Of a stretch of DNA of 64,000 bases, positions 35,957-45,447 are shown in pieces. The position numbers and the translations under genes are program-made. Origin of the DNA: DATBJG01 sp963790545 (GTDB lineage Bacteria; Acidobacteriota; Vicinamibacteria; Vicinamibacterales; JAMQPK01); contig CAWBPA010000026.1 of assembly GCA_963790545.1 (NCBI GenBank), positions 124,001-188,000 on the forward strand. Direction: 5' to 3'. The notes beneath the pieces were generated by a model that worked only from the letters and a program-made list of their open reading frames with translations, was not told the origin of the DNA and did not search any database. Position 1 is the first letter of the stretch. Each line of letters opens with the position of its first letter.

Positions 35957-36009
35957 GAGGAGTCGGCGTGATTTACCGAAAACTGGATACTGAGAACTGA
36001 GGACTGACT

Positions 36010-36477
36010 GTGATTCCCGAGACATTCGATCAGCTTCGCGAACTCGTCGATCCTCTCCGCCTGCGGAATCGACGAGCCGTCGCACGCGAAGCGGCAGGTC
36101 TCATTCGTCAGGCCGGCAGTTACCGATGGGTGGGTCTCTACGATGTCACCGAGACGGAAGTGGCCGCGATTGCGTGGACGGGAGAGATCGCGCCGGCATT
36201 CCCGAGGTTTCCACGGACGCAAGGCCTCAATGGCGCGGCTGTTGCCGCCGGCGACGTGGTGATTTCGCAGGATGTCGCTCGCGACCCGCGCTATCTGACC
36301 GCCTTCGCAACGACCGGATCTGAGGCGATCGTTCCAGTCCTGACCGACGACCGACAAGTTGTCGGAACGATCGACGTCGAGAGCGATCGACTGAACGCCT
36401 TTTCCCCGGAGGATGAGATTTTTCTCCGGCGCTGCGCCCTCGCCCTTGCCCCGCTCTGGCACCCGAGTCAGTTCTGA
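36010..36477 (+). CDS. GAF domain protein
   Basis: 155 aa single GAF fold. WVGLYDVTETEVAAIAWTGE, DVARDPRYLTAFATTGSEAI and VPVLTDDRQVVGTIDVESD resemble free-Met-R-sulfoxide reductase (fRMsr), but the catalytic Cys residues of fRMsr are absent, so a ligand-sensor role is more likely. GTG start at 36010. Confidence 0.7.
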   Translation: MIPETFDQLRELVDPLRLRNRRAVAREAAGLIRQAGSYRWVGLYDVTETEVAAIAWTGEIAPAFPRFPRTQGLNGAAVAAGDVVISQDVARDPRYLTAFATTGSEAIVPVLTDDRQVVGTIDVESDRLNAFSPEDEIFLRRCALALAPLWHPSQF

Positions 36478-36514
36478 TTAGATTGGGTTCGCGCCACCCA
36501 ACATGGAATGGGTG

Positions 36515-39215
36515 TCAGTCCTGTCGCAGCAGCGGGGCGGGATCGATCCTCAACACGCGGCGCGCGGGTACGTAACAAGACGCCATGGTGACGAACAGCA
36601 GGCCGAATGCCACGGTGGAGAGCGTGAACGGGTCCCACGGCGAGACGTCGACCAGCAGACCGCGAATAAGGCCGCCGGCCGCATAGACGCCGGGGATAGC
36701 GATCAACATACCGATGACGACGAGAAGCGCGCCCTCGCCGAGTACCAGCCTGAGCAGACGCTGATGACTCGCTCCAAGCGCCATGCGGACAGCAAGTTCG
36801 CCGTGACGACGTACGACTGATCCAGAGATCATCCCGAACAGGCCCATAGCGACGAGGAGCAACGCACCGAGCGCGAAGCCGCCAATCAACACCGCACTGA
36901 TGCGCTGCTGGCGTAACGCGTCGGTGACGATCTCGTCCATCGTCTGCACCGACGAAACCGGAATCCGAGGATCAATCTCTCGAATCGCTCGGCGAACCTC
37001 CGGGACGAGCGCCCGCGGATCTCTATGAGTCTTGATGACCCAGACCGGCATGTACCGGACCCAGTCTTCGGCGCGGATGAATAGCTGCGGTTGTCCATCC
37101 TCGTGCAGGTTCGACAGGCGCGCCTGTTTGACGACGCCCACGATTCTCAGCGTCTTCCCCTTGAAGGGGATCGTCGCCCCGATCGGTGTACCGGTCGGAA
37201 AAAAGTGCCTGGCCAGATGCTGGTCGATCAACGCTTCCTGGACGTTGTCATGGTGCGTGCGCTCGAACGCCCGTCCGGCGAGGATGCGCATGCCCATCGA
37301 CTCTGCGTACCCGGCACGTGTGGTGATGATGTCGACGAGCACGGAGTCGCGCTCGGCATCGCCGGTGTTGCCAGGCGCGCCCGGAATGGCGACCATCTCC
37401 CGCCAGGCCCAGACGCTGTTTTGCGGCCCCGACGAGGTGAGCGGCAGCGCCGCTGTGGCGCTCACGCTCCTGACTCCAGGTAAGGCGCCAAGCGCAGTGT
37501 CGACGCGGTCTTGGAAGGCAAAGGCATCGGCGCTCGTCGGAAACAGCCGCGGACCCATCGCCAGCCTGAACGTCAGCACACCTGCCGGCGTGAAACCGGG
37601 ATCTGCGGCAAGGAGCCGCTCGAAGCTGCGCGTCACGAGTCCACCCGCACTGAGCAGCACCAGCGTCAATGCGACCTGGGCCACAACGATGCCGCGCCGC
37701 AACCGCTGCGAGCCACCCGCGCCACGGACGCCGCTCGTCGCAAACGGTGACGTGAGTGAGGCACGCGACGCCCACGCTGCCGGGAGTGCCGCGGCGATGA
37801 CGCCGAGCACGAGCCCCACCGAGATCACGACAGCCGCAACACTCCAGTCGAGAGCGATTTCGTTCCGACGCGGCAGGTCCAGCGGCGCGAGCGCGACCAG
37901 CATGCGCGCACCCCACGAGCCGACCAGCGCGCCTGCCACTCCACCCATCAGACCCAGGACCCCGCCTTCGATCACCATCGCGCGCACGACCGCCGATCCG
38001 TTGGCGCCGAGCGCTCGCGAGACCGCGAACTCCCGTTCACGTTCGGCAGCACGCGCGAGCAGCAACGATGAGAGGTTGACGGTGAGCACAAGGATCAAGA
38101 CAACAGCCGCGAGGCCCAGCGTCAGCAGTATCGGGCGAACACGGGCGACGAGATCGTCCTGCAGTCGAATCGGATAGAGCTTCACCGGCGTGGCCGGATG
38201 GTTGCGGTCGTTCACCACGCGTGCGACGGCGTCGACTGCTGCCGCGACCCGTTCGGAAGACGTGCCTGCGCGAATCCGAACCAGTGCGGCAAACGTCGCG
38301 GTGTTCGGGTTCCGCGGGTCCTGATCGGCGAGATGAAATTGGAACGGGAGGTAGACGTCGGGTTCCTGCGGCGACCCCAGGTTCGCATGTCGAACGAACC
38401 GGAAGTTCGGACCCATGACGCCGATCACGGTGTACGGCGAGCCACTCAGCCATACGTGCGAGCCGACGATCGACGGATTACCTCCGAGACGCTTCCAGAG
38501 GGCATCGCTCAAGACGATGACGGAAGGGCGATTCGGCCCGACTTCGTGTGCGGCAAACCCGCGGCCGAGCATCGGAGCCACGCCCAACAGATCGAACAGA
38601 GTTTGGCGACGTGAGCATCATCAGGATTTGCAGCGGCTCTCCGTCAGGCCGAACTGACAGCGTGGGTACGGCGAGCTGCGTACCAACTGCGCCCTCGATC
38701 ACATCATGAGCGTTCTGCAAATCGGCCACGTCGGGGCCCGCGAGCCAATCCCGCTTCAAGCCGCCAGACGCGGACTGATCGCGCCAGACGAAGTACAGGC
38801 TGTCCGGCTCGCGATACGGCATGCGCTCGAGCAGGACCTTGTCGACCGCCGTGTACACAACCGCGAACGCGCCGAGTCCCACGCTCAGTGTTCCAAGCGT
38901 CGCGGCAACGAATACCCGCGACCGCAGCAGGCGACGACCCGCGAACTCGAGATCACGGCCCCAACTGCCGGTGCGCCGCCAGGAGGCGGCGGGCCGCAGA
39001 CGCTCCCCTAGACCGTTGCGGAGCGCATCAGCAAACGCACGGAACCACAGCCACGCAACTCCCATCGCGCCGCTGCGGTTCAGGGTGACGCGCGCCCGGT
39101 CCCGGTACGCCTCCACAACGCCGATTCCCATCTCATCGCGGAAATCTGCGGGGTACAGGCGGAGCAGCAGCTGAAACCAACGCTCGGATACGCGCATAAG
39201 GTGGTCGTCTGTCAT
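36515..39215 (-). CDS. FtsX/MacB-type ADOP-family permease, frameshifted
   Basis: About 899 aa when joined. The N-terminal permease-prefix (LLLRLYPADFRDEMGIGVVE) marks the acidobacterial ADOP type, followed by MacB-type periplasmic and FtsX domains (WLSGSPYTVIGVMGPNFRFV, LLARAAEREREFAVSRALGA, GELAVRMALGASHQRLLRLV). A frameshift lies near 38600-38610: LMMLTSPN is followed in the next frame by LFDLLGVAPMLGRGF; one extra T in CCAAACTCTG explains it. ATG 39215 overlaps the PadR stop. Normally teams with a separate ATPase, not seen here. Confidence 0.8.
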
Positions 39216-39565
39216 GTCGCCTTCTTCTCGAGGAGGCCGCCGATACGAGCGGCGCGCGTGAGCGCGTGGAGCCGGCGCGCTTCGGCCTTCGCCACGCGGA
39301 GGCCGCGATCCGTGATGCGGTAGTAATTTCGCCGTTCATCGCCTGGATCCGCTGCTCGGGCGGCCTCGATCAGCCCGCTCTCGACCATCCGCGCGAGGGC
39401 ACGGTACATCGTGCCGACATCAGGGACGGCGGAGTTGTCCCGTGCTTCGATGTCCTGGATGATTCCGTAGCCGTGCCGCTCGCCGGCGGCAAGGCTCAGC
39501 AGGATGTGGAACTCCACCGGCCGGAGCGGAAGGTATGCATCGATGCGGTCGCGATCCGTTGCCAT
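39212..39565 (-). CDS. PadR family transcriptional regulator
   Basis: 117 aa winged-helix regulator. VEFHILLSLAAGERHGYGII, VGTMYRALARMVESGLIEAA and RRNYYRITDRGLRVAKAEA are the PadR core. ATG 39565 is chosen; the longer frame is non-homologous. Overlaps the permease start (ATGA), the usual PadR-ADOP pair. A perfect palindrome lies 8 bases upstream of its start, a likely autoregulatory operator. Confidence 0.85.
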   Translation of the reverse strand: MATDRDRIDAYLPLRPVEFHILLSLAAGERHGYGIIQDIEARDNSAVPDVGTMYRALARMVESGLIEAARAADPGDERRNYYRITDRGLRVAKAEARRLHALTRAARIGGLLEKKAT

Positions 39566-39572
39566 GTGAGAG

Positions 39573-39587
39573 TATGCGCAGCGCATA
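39573..39587. promoter_or_regulatory. Candidate PadR operator palindrome
   Basis: TATGCGC-A-GCGCATA is a perfect 15-base palindrome just upstream of the padR start, where the promoter should be. Binding is inferred from position. Confidence 0.5.
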
Positions 39588-39745
39588 TATGCACCACACA
39601 TGCCAACCGATTGGCCACGGTTTCCGGCCTGAAGGGCTAGCGGTATCCGGTCAGGGTGTTCGCATGTGGGACGCGCGTGTCCGCGAGCGCACGCCGGCCA
39701 GGCGCGTGATTGCAATGTCTCCGATCCCCTGGGCAGGACTCCTCG

Positions 39746-40351
39746 CTAACGAGGTTCTGGGACGATAGGTTTGCCGCGCTCGAGCATCTTCACGAGCTGT
39801 TCGATCTTTCGCGAGCGACCAGCCGGCGTCCGCATGTTGTTGGTGCGAAACGCCAGCGCGAACAGATTGAACCTTCCGAGCGTCTCGAAGGCCTTGCGCG
39901 CCCGCGGGCTGGCGTCGATGGCGGCGCGAAGATCCGCGGGAACCGTGTCCTTGTTCGTCTTTGCGATCGGCGCATACGCAGCGGCCCAACGGCCATCGGC
40001 CTTGGCCGCGTCGATCTGCCGTCGCCCGTGTGGCGTCATGCGGCCGGCCTTGGTGAGACGTGCAACGTGTTCGCGATTGATCTGACTCCACGTGCTCCGC
40101 GGTCGGCGAGGCGTGTAGCGTTGCAGGAACGATTCATCGTCGTATGACAATCGAATCGCATCGATCCAGCCCCAGCAGAGCGCGACGTCGAGTCCCTGGC
40201 TGTGCGTGACGGTGGCGACACCGGAGTCCTTTTTGTAGATCCGGATCCAGACCTCGCTCGCGCGCGCGTGGTTGGCGCGCATCCACGTCTCGAACGCGGC
40301 TTCCGTGCGAAAGCGCTTGATCTGCGTTGGATCCGGTTTGATCGCGGCCAT
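39746..40351 (-). CDS. YdeI/OmpD-associated family protein
   Basis: About 201 aa. FETWMRANHARASEVWIRIY, ALCWGWIDAIRLSYDDESFL and RRPRSTWSQINREHVARL are typical of YdeI-like proteins. DUF1801-type C-terminal part (FETLGRFNLFALAFRTNNM). ATG 40351 or 40369 are alternatives. Function unclear (stress/peptide resistance in some species). Confidence 0.75.
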   Translation of the reverse strand: MAAIKPDPTQIKRFRTEAAFETWMRANHARASEVWIRIYKKDSGVATVTHSQGLDVALCWGWIDAIRLSYDDESFLQRYTPRRPRSTWSQINREHVARLTKAGRMTPHGRRQIDAAKADGRWAAAYAPIAKTNKDTVPADLRAAIDASPRARKAFETLGRFNLFALAFRTNNMRTPAGRSRKIEQLVKMLERGKPIVPEPR

Positions 40352-40436
40352 CGGTGTTGCCGCGATCATACGTCGGGCGCGAACGACGAGATCAATTCCG
40401 CACGCATCTTCCGCATTTCCGCCAGGCACTTCTGCA

Positions 40437-40472
40437 TTGACAAACTTTTGCAGAGTTCTCTATTATTTAGAG
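40437..40472 (+). promoter_or_regulatory. Sigma-70-type promoter with overlapping CTCTA/TAGAG operator
   Basis: TTGACA at 40437-40442, 18-base spacer, TATTAT at 40461-40466. The -10 lies inside CTCTA-TTATT-TAGAG (40458-40472), a perfect inverted repeat. The next gene begins at 40491. It probably drives the three-gene operon and is controlled by the HTH protein it encodes. Confidence 0.65.
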
Positions 40473-40490
40473 TAAAAGGGTTTCACACAC

Positions 40491-41057
40491 ATGGATCACC
40501 TCGAACGCCTTGAAGGCGACCTTCGCTTCGTTCGCAGGGCCCTCGACGCGAGCACGCGATCGGCGTCGCCTGCAGCGCTGTACTTCCTGTGGGCTGTCAT
40601 CGTCCTGATTGGGTTCGTTCTAGTCGACTTCCAGGCTGACATCGTGCCGGAGTACTGGGCTGTGGCCGGACCCGGGGGCTTCGTCGCGAGCGCTTACCTC
40701 GGGTGGCGCCACGCTCGGCAAACCGGGCAAGCGTCGGCCTCAGACGGCAGACGACACGTACTCCATTGGGGAGGCGTTTTAGTTGCCGTCGCTCTCGCAA
40801 TGCTGCTGGGCAGACGCGGCGCGATGCCGCCAGAAACTCTCCACGCAGAGATCCTTTTGTTGCTTTCCCTGGGCTATTTCACCGCCGGATTGCATCTCGA
40901 TCGCCGGCTTCTGTGGGTGGGCTTTCTCATGGGGGCGGGATCAGTCGTAGTCACGGTCGTGTCTCTGTACGCGTGGACGGCGGTGGGGATCGCCTTGGCC
41001 GTGAGCCTGACAGTCGCGGGCATGATGGAAGGACGTTCGCGTGAAGCGACGACTTGA
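40491..41057 (+). CDS. Membrane protein of unknown function
   Basis: 188 aa, about five helices (LYFLWAVIVLIGFVLVDF, LHWGGVLVAVALAMLLG, AEILLLLSLGYFTAGLHL and two more). The hydrophilic N-terminus reads LERLEGDLRFVRRALDAS. First gene of an operon with a winged-helix regulator; possibly a regulator partner or a membrane enzyme. Confidence 0.65.
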   Translation: MDHLERLEGDLRFVRRALDASTRSASPAALYFLWAVIVLIGFVLVDFQADIVPEYWAVAGPGGFVASAYLGWRHARQTGQASASDGRRHVLHWGGVLVAVALAMLLGRRGAMPPETLHAEILLLLSLGYFTAGLHLDRRLLWVGFLMGAGSVVVTVVSLYAWTAVGIALAVSLTVAGMMEGRSREATT

Positions 41058-41379
41058 AGTCGGCTCTGATGAACTCCCGTTTGTCGAGTTGGACGACCTC
41101 CTGCAGCATCGCTCACGAATCGGGGCCGCAGTCTTGCTGGCGCGCCACGATCAACTGTCATTCAGTCGGCTGAAGGCACTGCTCCACGAAACCGACGGCA
41201 ACCTCGGGGCTCAGATGCGAAAGCTAGAAGACGCCGGCTACGTGGTTGCGCGCAAGGAATTCCAGAATCGCCGGCCGGTGACATGGTACGCGTTGACAGC
41301 CAAAGGGAAACGAGCGCTTTCGCAGCATCTTGCCAACCTGGAACGACTGATCCAACAGGCCCGGCCCGCGCGCGGATAG
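41041..41379 (+). CDS. Winged-helix (HTH_34-like) regulator
   Basis: 112 aa. IGAAVLLARHDQLSFSRLKA, LHETDGNLGAQMRKLEDAG and RRPVTWYALTAKGKRAL are a compact MarR/ArsR-like winged helix. GTG 41041 overlaps the previous gene by 17 bases. A palindrome over the operon promoter is its likely target. Confidence 0.75.
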   Translation: MKRRLEVGSDELPFVELDDLLQHRSRIGAAVLLARHDQLSFSRLKALLHETDGNLGAQMRKLEDAGYVVARKEFQNRRPVTWYALTAKGKRALSQHLANLERLIQQARPARG

Positions 41380-41412
41380 CTGCCGCCGTCAGTAGAGCGA
41401 AGGAGGAGGGCG

Positions 41413-41937
41413 ATGCCGGAACTGGACTTCTCCGTCGTTGGCTGGATGCACACGATCGCCTGCATTGTCGCAATGCTGGCTTTCGTCCCGGTCATGCTCG
41501 CTCGGAAGGGCGGCCGGCGGCATCGTGCATCGGGTCGCGCGTACTCGATTGCGTATGTGGTCGTGTGCGTCACCGCCCTCGGCATCTACAGCCAGCAACG
41601 ATTCTGGTTCCCGCACTGGCTGGCAATTGGAGGACTGGCCGTCTTAAGCGTCGGCTATCTGGCGGCACGTCTGAAGCCGCGGGGATGGAGGTACGTTCAT
41701 CTCAGTGCGATGTTGCTGAGCGCCTACAACCTGTTCGGTGGGGCAGTGAACGAAGCGTATCTCCGCATTCGCTCCCTTCGCCAGTTGGCCGGCGACAATG
41801 TGTTCGCGTCCCCACTGGTGGGCATGACGCATGGACTGGTTATGCTCGTGTTCGTGCTCTTAATTGGCGGCTACGTGGCCACCTCGTTTGTCAGTCAGGC
41901 TCGACGCCGACAGATCAGCTCTGTGACTCCTTCGTGA
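41413..41937 (+). CDS. DUF2306-like membrane protein
   Basis: 174 aa with about five helices: WMHTIACIVAMLAFVPVML, AYSIAYVVVCVTALGIYSQ, HWLAIGGLAVLSVGYLAA. The RHRASGRAYSIAYV and RYVHLSAMLLSAYN blocks resemble DUF2306. GGAGGAGGG sits just before ATG 41413. Third gene of the operon. Confidence 0.65.
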   Translation: MPELDFSVVGWMHTIACIVAMLAFVPVMLARKGGRRHRASGRAYSIAYVVVCVTALGIYSQQRFWFPHWLAIGGLAVLSVGYLAARLKPRGWRYVHLSAMLLSAYNLFGGAVNEAYLRIRSLRQLAGDNVFASPLVGMTHGLVMLVFVLLIGGYVATSFVSQARRRQISSVTPS

Positions 41938-42103
41938 CGCCTCTCGGCCTGAAAAACAGACTCGTTTGGCTTGCCATCCGAAGCTCCTTGGGAAGACCTT
42001 AACAGGGCTTGCCGACCGTAGCTCGTTCAGGGTCGCTTGGCGGGATCATTCTACCCGTCTCCGCCCATGCTTAACTACCACAAGAAAAATGACTTGCGGC
42101 GCC

Positions 42104-42238
42104 CTTACCGAGCCTGCCACACCCTGACCGGAGCAATGCGCCAAGTCACGGAACTGTCACACTGACTTGGCGAGCCGGTAGCAATGGAGGCTCCTCGTAG
42201 CTCGATCGCCAAGCCGAGTTCGAGCGAGGAGCCCCATT
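42104..42238. terminator. Nested inverted repeats downstream of the serine dehydratase gene
   Basis: CGCCAAGTCA (42139-42148) pairs perfectly with TGACTTGGCG (42163-42172). AATGGAGGCTCCTCG (42183-42197) pairs with CGAGGAGCCCCATT (42225-42238) with one bulge and lies directly after the sdaA stop on that strand, so it could be a terminator, although no T-run follows. The remaining bases from 41938 to 42103 contain nothing I recognise. Confidence 0.45.
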
Positions 42239-42241
42239 CGA

Positions 42242-43873
42242 TCAGCAGAGCACTACGGAGAGGGCGAGACCAGCCTCGCTTGTTTCCTTGTACTTGCTGT
42301 TCATGTCTTTCGCGGTTTGGGCCAGCGCTATCACGGTCTCGTCGAAACTGATACGGTGCCTGGACGCGATCTCGTTGCTGGCGATGGCGTAGGCGGTCCA
42401 GGCCTTGACCGCGCCGAAGGCGCAGCGCTCGATGCACGGAACCTGCACGTAACCGGCGACCGGGTCGCATGTCATGCCCAGATGATGCTCCAGGGCCGAT
42501 TCGGCCGCGTTCTCGACTACCAGCGATGCTGCGTCGTACGCGGTAGCGGTCAATGCTGCAGCCATCGAGGACGCCACGCCGATCTCTGCCTGGCAGCCGC
42601 CCTCGGCCGCAGACAGCGTCGCATGGTGCTTGCAGAGGTAGCCGATCGCCGCAGCGGCGAGCATGCCGTCACGAACCTTCTGCAGCTCGAGCTTCCGGAC
42701 CTCGAGGAGCGCATAGACCAGCGCCGGCATGACACCGGCGGAACCGCCGGTCGGCGCCGTGATCACGAGGTGGCCGCGCCCGTTTTCTTCGGATGCCGCC
42801 AACGCGAATGCCGACAGCGCGCCGATACCGCGGTCTGTTTGAAACTTGTCGTCCATGGTGCGCTTGAAAACGGTCGCCGCCTTGCTATGCAGCTTGATCG
42901 GGCCGGGCAGTACGTCGTCCTCCGACATCGACAGCCCCGACTTTACCGTCGCGACCATGGCGTTGATGATCTTGTCGATAAAGGCATACACGTCCGCTTC
43001 CGACTTGCCCGAGATCGACGTCTCGTTGGCAAGCATGATCTTGGCGATGGTAGTTTTGTTGTTGTCGGCGTGGGCCCGCAACTCTTTCATCGTAGCGAAC
43101 GGGTACTTCGGCGGGTTCTTCTTCGGGGGTGTGTAGCCTTTCCACTCGATGAATCCGCCGCCCACCGAGCAGTACTCCTGCTCGAGCAGGACCTCGTTGC
43201 CGGCGAGGAGTTTGACCGTCATCGTGTTCGGGTGCTTGAAGTCGCCCTTGGTGGCATCGTAGATGACGTCCTTGAGGCTCACATCGATGGACTTGTTGCC
43301 GAGCTTTACCTGGAACACCTGGTCAGGCTTGTCGCGCAAGCTGTCGAGAAATTTCGGGTCGACCGTTGCCGGTTCCTTCCCAACCAGCCCCGCGAGCGCG
43401 GCTCGTTCCGTGCCGTGTCCCTTGCCCGTCGCGCTGAGGCTTCCGAACAAGTTCACCTGAAGCTTCGTCGCCTTGGCGAGTTGGTCGGCCGGTAGTTTGG
43501 TGGCTTGCTGGTAGAAATCGTAGGTAATGCGCATCGGACCAATCGTGTGCGAACTGGAAGGGCCCGGGCCCACCTTGTAGAACTCGTCCACGGTCGTCAA
43601 CACCGGCCCCTTTGCCTTCATCACCACGTACAGATCGGCAGCCAACGGGACGGCGGGCGCAGCGGCCGCCGGTGCAGATTCGGCTGCCGGCGGAGGGGCG
43701 GTTCGTTCGGTCTCCGATCGCGTACAACCGTTCATCACCGCGGCTGCCGAGATCACGGCGCTGCGCATGATGAACTTCCGGCGGTCGACGCCGGTCGGAA
43801 TCTCCGCTGGCACCTGCGCCGAAGGACCGAGCGGATCACGGTCATCGTCTTTCACGTCTTCTCTGTTGGACAT
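42242..43873 (-). CDS. sdaA: L-serine ammonia-lyase (Fe-S type) with Tat-like lipoprotein leader
   Basis: 543 aa; converts L-serine to pyruvate and ammonia with a 4Fe-4S cluster. The beta domain has VGPGPSSSHTIGPMRI and the alpha domain has TAPTGGSAGVMPALVYALLE, LSAAEGGCQAEIGVASSM and GMTCDPVAGYVQVPCIERC (cluster Cys). Unusually there is an N-terminal extension of about 80 residues with DRRKFIMRSAVISAAAVMNGC, a twin-Arg leader with a lipobox-like end, then a Pro/Ala-rich linker. This suggests export of the folded enzyme. ATG 43873 has GGGAA upstream. The family is normally cytoplasmic. Confidence 0.85.
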   Translation of the reverse strand: MSNREDVKDDDRDPLGPSAQVPAEIPTGVDRRKFIMRSAVISAAAVMNGCTRSETERTAPPPAAESAPAAAAPAVPLAADLYVVMKAKGPVLTTVDEFYKVGPGPSSSHTIGPMRITYDFYQQATKLPADQLAKATKLQVNLFGSLSATGKGHGTERAALAGLVGKEPATVDPKFLDSLRDKPDQVFQVKLGNKSIDVSLKDVIYDATKGDFKHPNTMTVKLLAGNEVLLEQEYCSVGGGFIEWKGYTPPKKNPPKYPFATMKELRAHADNNKTTIAKIMLANETSISGKSEADVYAFIDKIINAMVATVKSGLSMSEDDVLPGPIKLHSKAATVFKRTMDDKFQTDRGIGALSAFALAASEENGRGHLVITAPTGGSAGVMPALVYALLEVRKLELQKVRDGMLAAAAIGYLCKHHATLSAAEGGCQAEIGVASSMAAALTATAYDAASLVVENAAESALEHHLGMTCDPVAGYVQVPCIERCAFGAVKAWTAYAIASNEIASRHRISFDETVIALAQTAKDMNSKYKETSEAGLALSVVLC

Positions 43874-44165
43874 GGTGCAACTATTCCCTTTCATTAAGAT
43901 TCAGCCCGCGCGTGTCCGACTAATCCAGCCCGAACTGCGCCTTGGTGACGAGCCGACCGTGTTGAAAACATCCGTTCATGTTCGCCCCGCTCTCCGGATC
44001 TACCCCGCACGCTTGCACTCCCCTCTATTTTCCCCTTCCATGGAAACACCACATGGGCGACGTGTCATTGACATATCGCGCCAATCCGTTGATAGTGAGT
44101 GCCACGAATTGCCGTGACCCGTACGACGCTTGGTCCGACCGGCACCTCACGGTCTCGCCAAGCCT
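43874..44165. other. Intergenic region, nothing recognised
   Basis: About 290 bases upstream of sdaA with the Shine-Dalgarno GGGAA near the start but no clear promoter, repeat or RNA structure. It should contain the sdaA promoter. Confidence 0.4.
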
Positions 44166-44800
44166 CTACGGTTCTTGCGTGGATTCTGCCCCACCTAGCT
44201 CGCACACGTGGCAAAGTACCGACGTGTCCTCCGGATAATCACGGGCCAGATCGTCGGCAAGCGCGCGCGATCGCGACACATCACCGGACACGGCGAGCGC
44301 GGCGGCATAGTCCACCTCGTGGCCCCTGCCGAGCGCGAGAGCGGTGGTGACCTTCTGTCTCGCGGCTGTCGGATTCCCGTATAACGCTCCCCACACGGCC
44401 GTGGCCCCTTCGAACAAGGCGGCCCGCTCGAGCCTTCCAGACTGCTTCGCGATGGCGGCGGCGATCGCCGCTGTCCGCCTCGCGTCCTGCAGTTGAGCGG
44501 AGCCAGCCAGGCGCAACGCTTCAAGATGCGAGATCAAGTCTTCCGTGGAGCGACTGGCTCCGGCGATCGCGGCCTGCTGACGCATGCCTTCGCCGTCGCC
44601 GCGCAAGAAAGCAATGAAGTAGCGAACCAAGAAGGAATCACTGGCAAGCTTGCGCTCTTCCGCTCGACGGATGGTGGCTTCCGCCGCGTCCAGACGATTC
44701 AGGTACAGTTCGCTGAACGCCTTGCAGCCGTATGACTGCGCGGAACCTTCGCTAGGATCAATGGCAATCGACTTCTCGCTGCAGCGATCGACCGCTCGTA
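44166..44800 (-). pseudogene. TPR-region remnant, probably from a Ser/Thr kinase
   Basis: The minus-strand frame reads IAIDPSEGSAQ, YLNRLDAAEATIRRAEERKL, VRYFIAFLRGDGEGMRQQAA and RQKVTTALALGRGHEVDYAA, matching the TPR-like C-terminal half of large acidobacterial Ser/Thr kinases. The kinase domain is missing and the end (CHVCELGG) is not like the usual ending. It abuts a methyltransferase remnant. Confidence 0.55.
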
Positions 44801-44859
44801 CTTGCCGGTGCTCTTCGTGGCAAAGCCGGACAGCAATCCGTGCGGTGTGAAATCGCGCG

Positions 44860-45075
44860 ATTGATATCAATTCCGACGACCCTCGCTGTCACAGAGGGAT
44901 TGACAGCACCGAGTCCGTTTCCTCCGGCAACGCCGAGGACCGCAATCGACTTTGGCTGGCACGTCGCGAGGGCGTCTGCGAACAGCTCTGACAAAAGTCC
45001 GAGTTGCTCCACTCCGGGCGCCCGCATGTGTCCTTCGTAGTCGTCTAGGACAATCTCAAGCCAAGGATTAGCCAT
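44860..45075 (-). pseudogene. Methyltransferase N-terminal remnant
   Basis: ATG 45075 begins ANPWLEIVLDDYEGHM, AVLGVAGGNGLGAVNP and RVVGIDINRAI, the N-terminal half of a class I SAM methyltransferase (motif I GVAGGNG). The homology stops near 44860 and the frame runs into unrelated sequence. Confidence 0.55.
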
Positions 45076-45157
45076 CGATTCACAGCGTAATATGTTCGAC
45101 GCGCCCCGCTAATGCATGCGTCGAAGGCCGATCTACAGGCGAGATAGCGAGGTGAAC

Positions 45158-45424
45158 GTGATCCTGGAAGTCGCAATCTTGCAGGTCCGACCCCATGCAA
45201 GTACGCAATTCGAAGCCGCATTCGCCGAGGCTCAGCACATCATCGGGTCGATGCCTGGCTACCTCGGTCATGAACTTCGGCGAAACGTGGCCGACCATGA
45301 GCAAGGCTTTCGTAAGTCGCCTCAGTATCGGCGCTGGAGGGAGCTGCTGCATCATTTCTACGATCCATTCCCAACGGTCGAACACTTCGAACTCGTCCAC
45401 GGCGGCCTGATGGCACGCTCTTAG
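45158..45424 (+). CDS. Antibiotic biosynthesis monooxygenase-like (ABM) protein, shortened
   Basis: About 88 aa from GTG 45158: VILEVAILQVRPHASTQFEA, FAEAQHIIGSMPGYLGHELR, then QGFRKSPQYRRWRELLHHFY. Compared with the usual ABM proteins, the strand between GHEL and the HEQGF motif (about 15 residues) is missing, so the fold may be incomplete. Starts are ambiguous (GTG 45152 or 45158). Confidence 0.65.
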   Translation: MILEVAILQVRPHASTQFEAAFAEAQHIIGSMPGYLGHELRRNVADHEQGFRKSPQYRRWRELLHHFYDPFPTVEHFELVHGGLMARS

Positions 45425-45447
45425 AGCGCGGCGCTTACAACCAGCCG

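Noticed and set aside
37032..38177. Plus-strand frame of 381 codons
   Set aside because: Antisense to the FtsX-type permease; Ser/Arg/Thr-rich low complexity.
42317..43495. Long plus-strand frame of 392 codons
   Set aside because: It is the antisense shadow of the serine dehydratase, with Arg/His-rich content and no family motifs.
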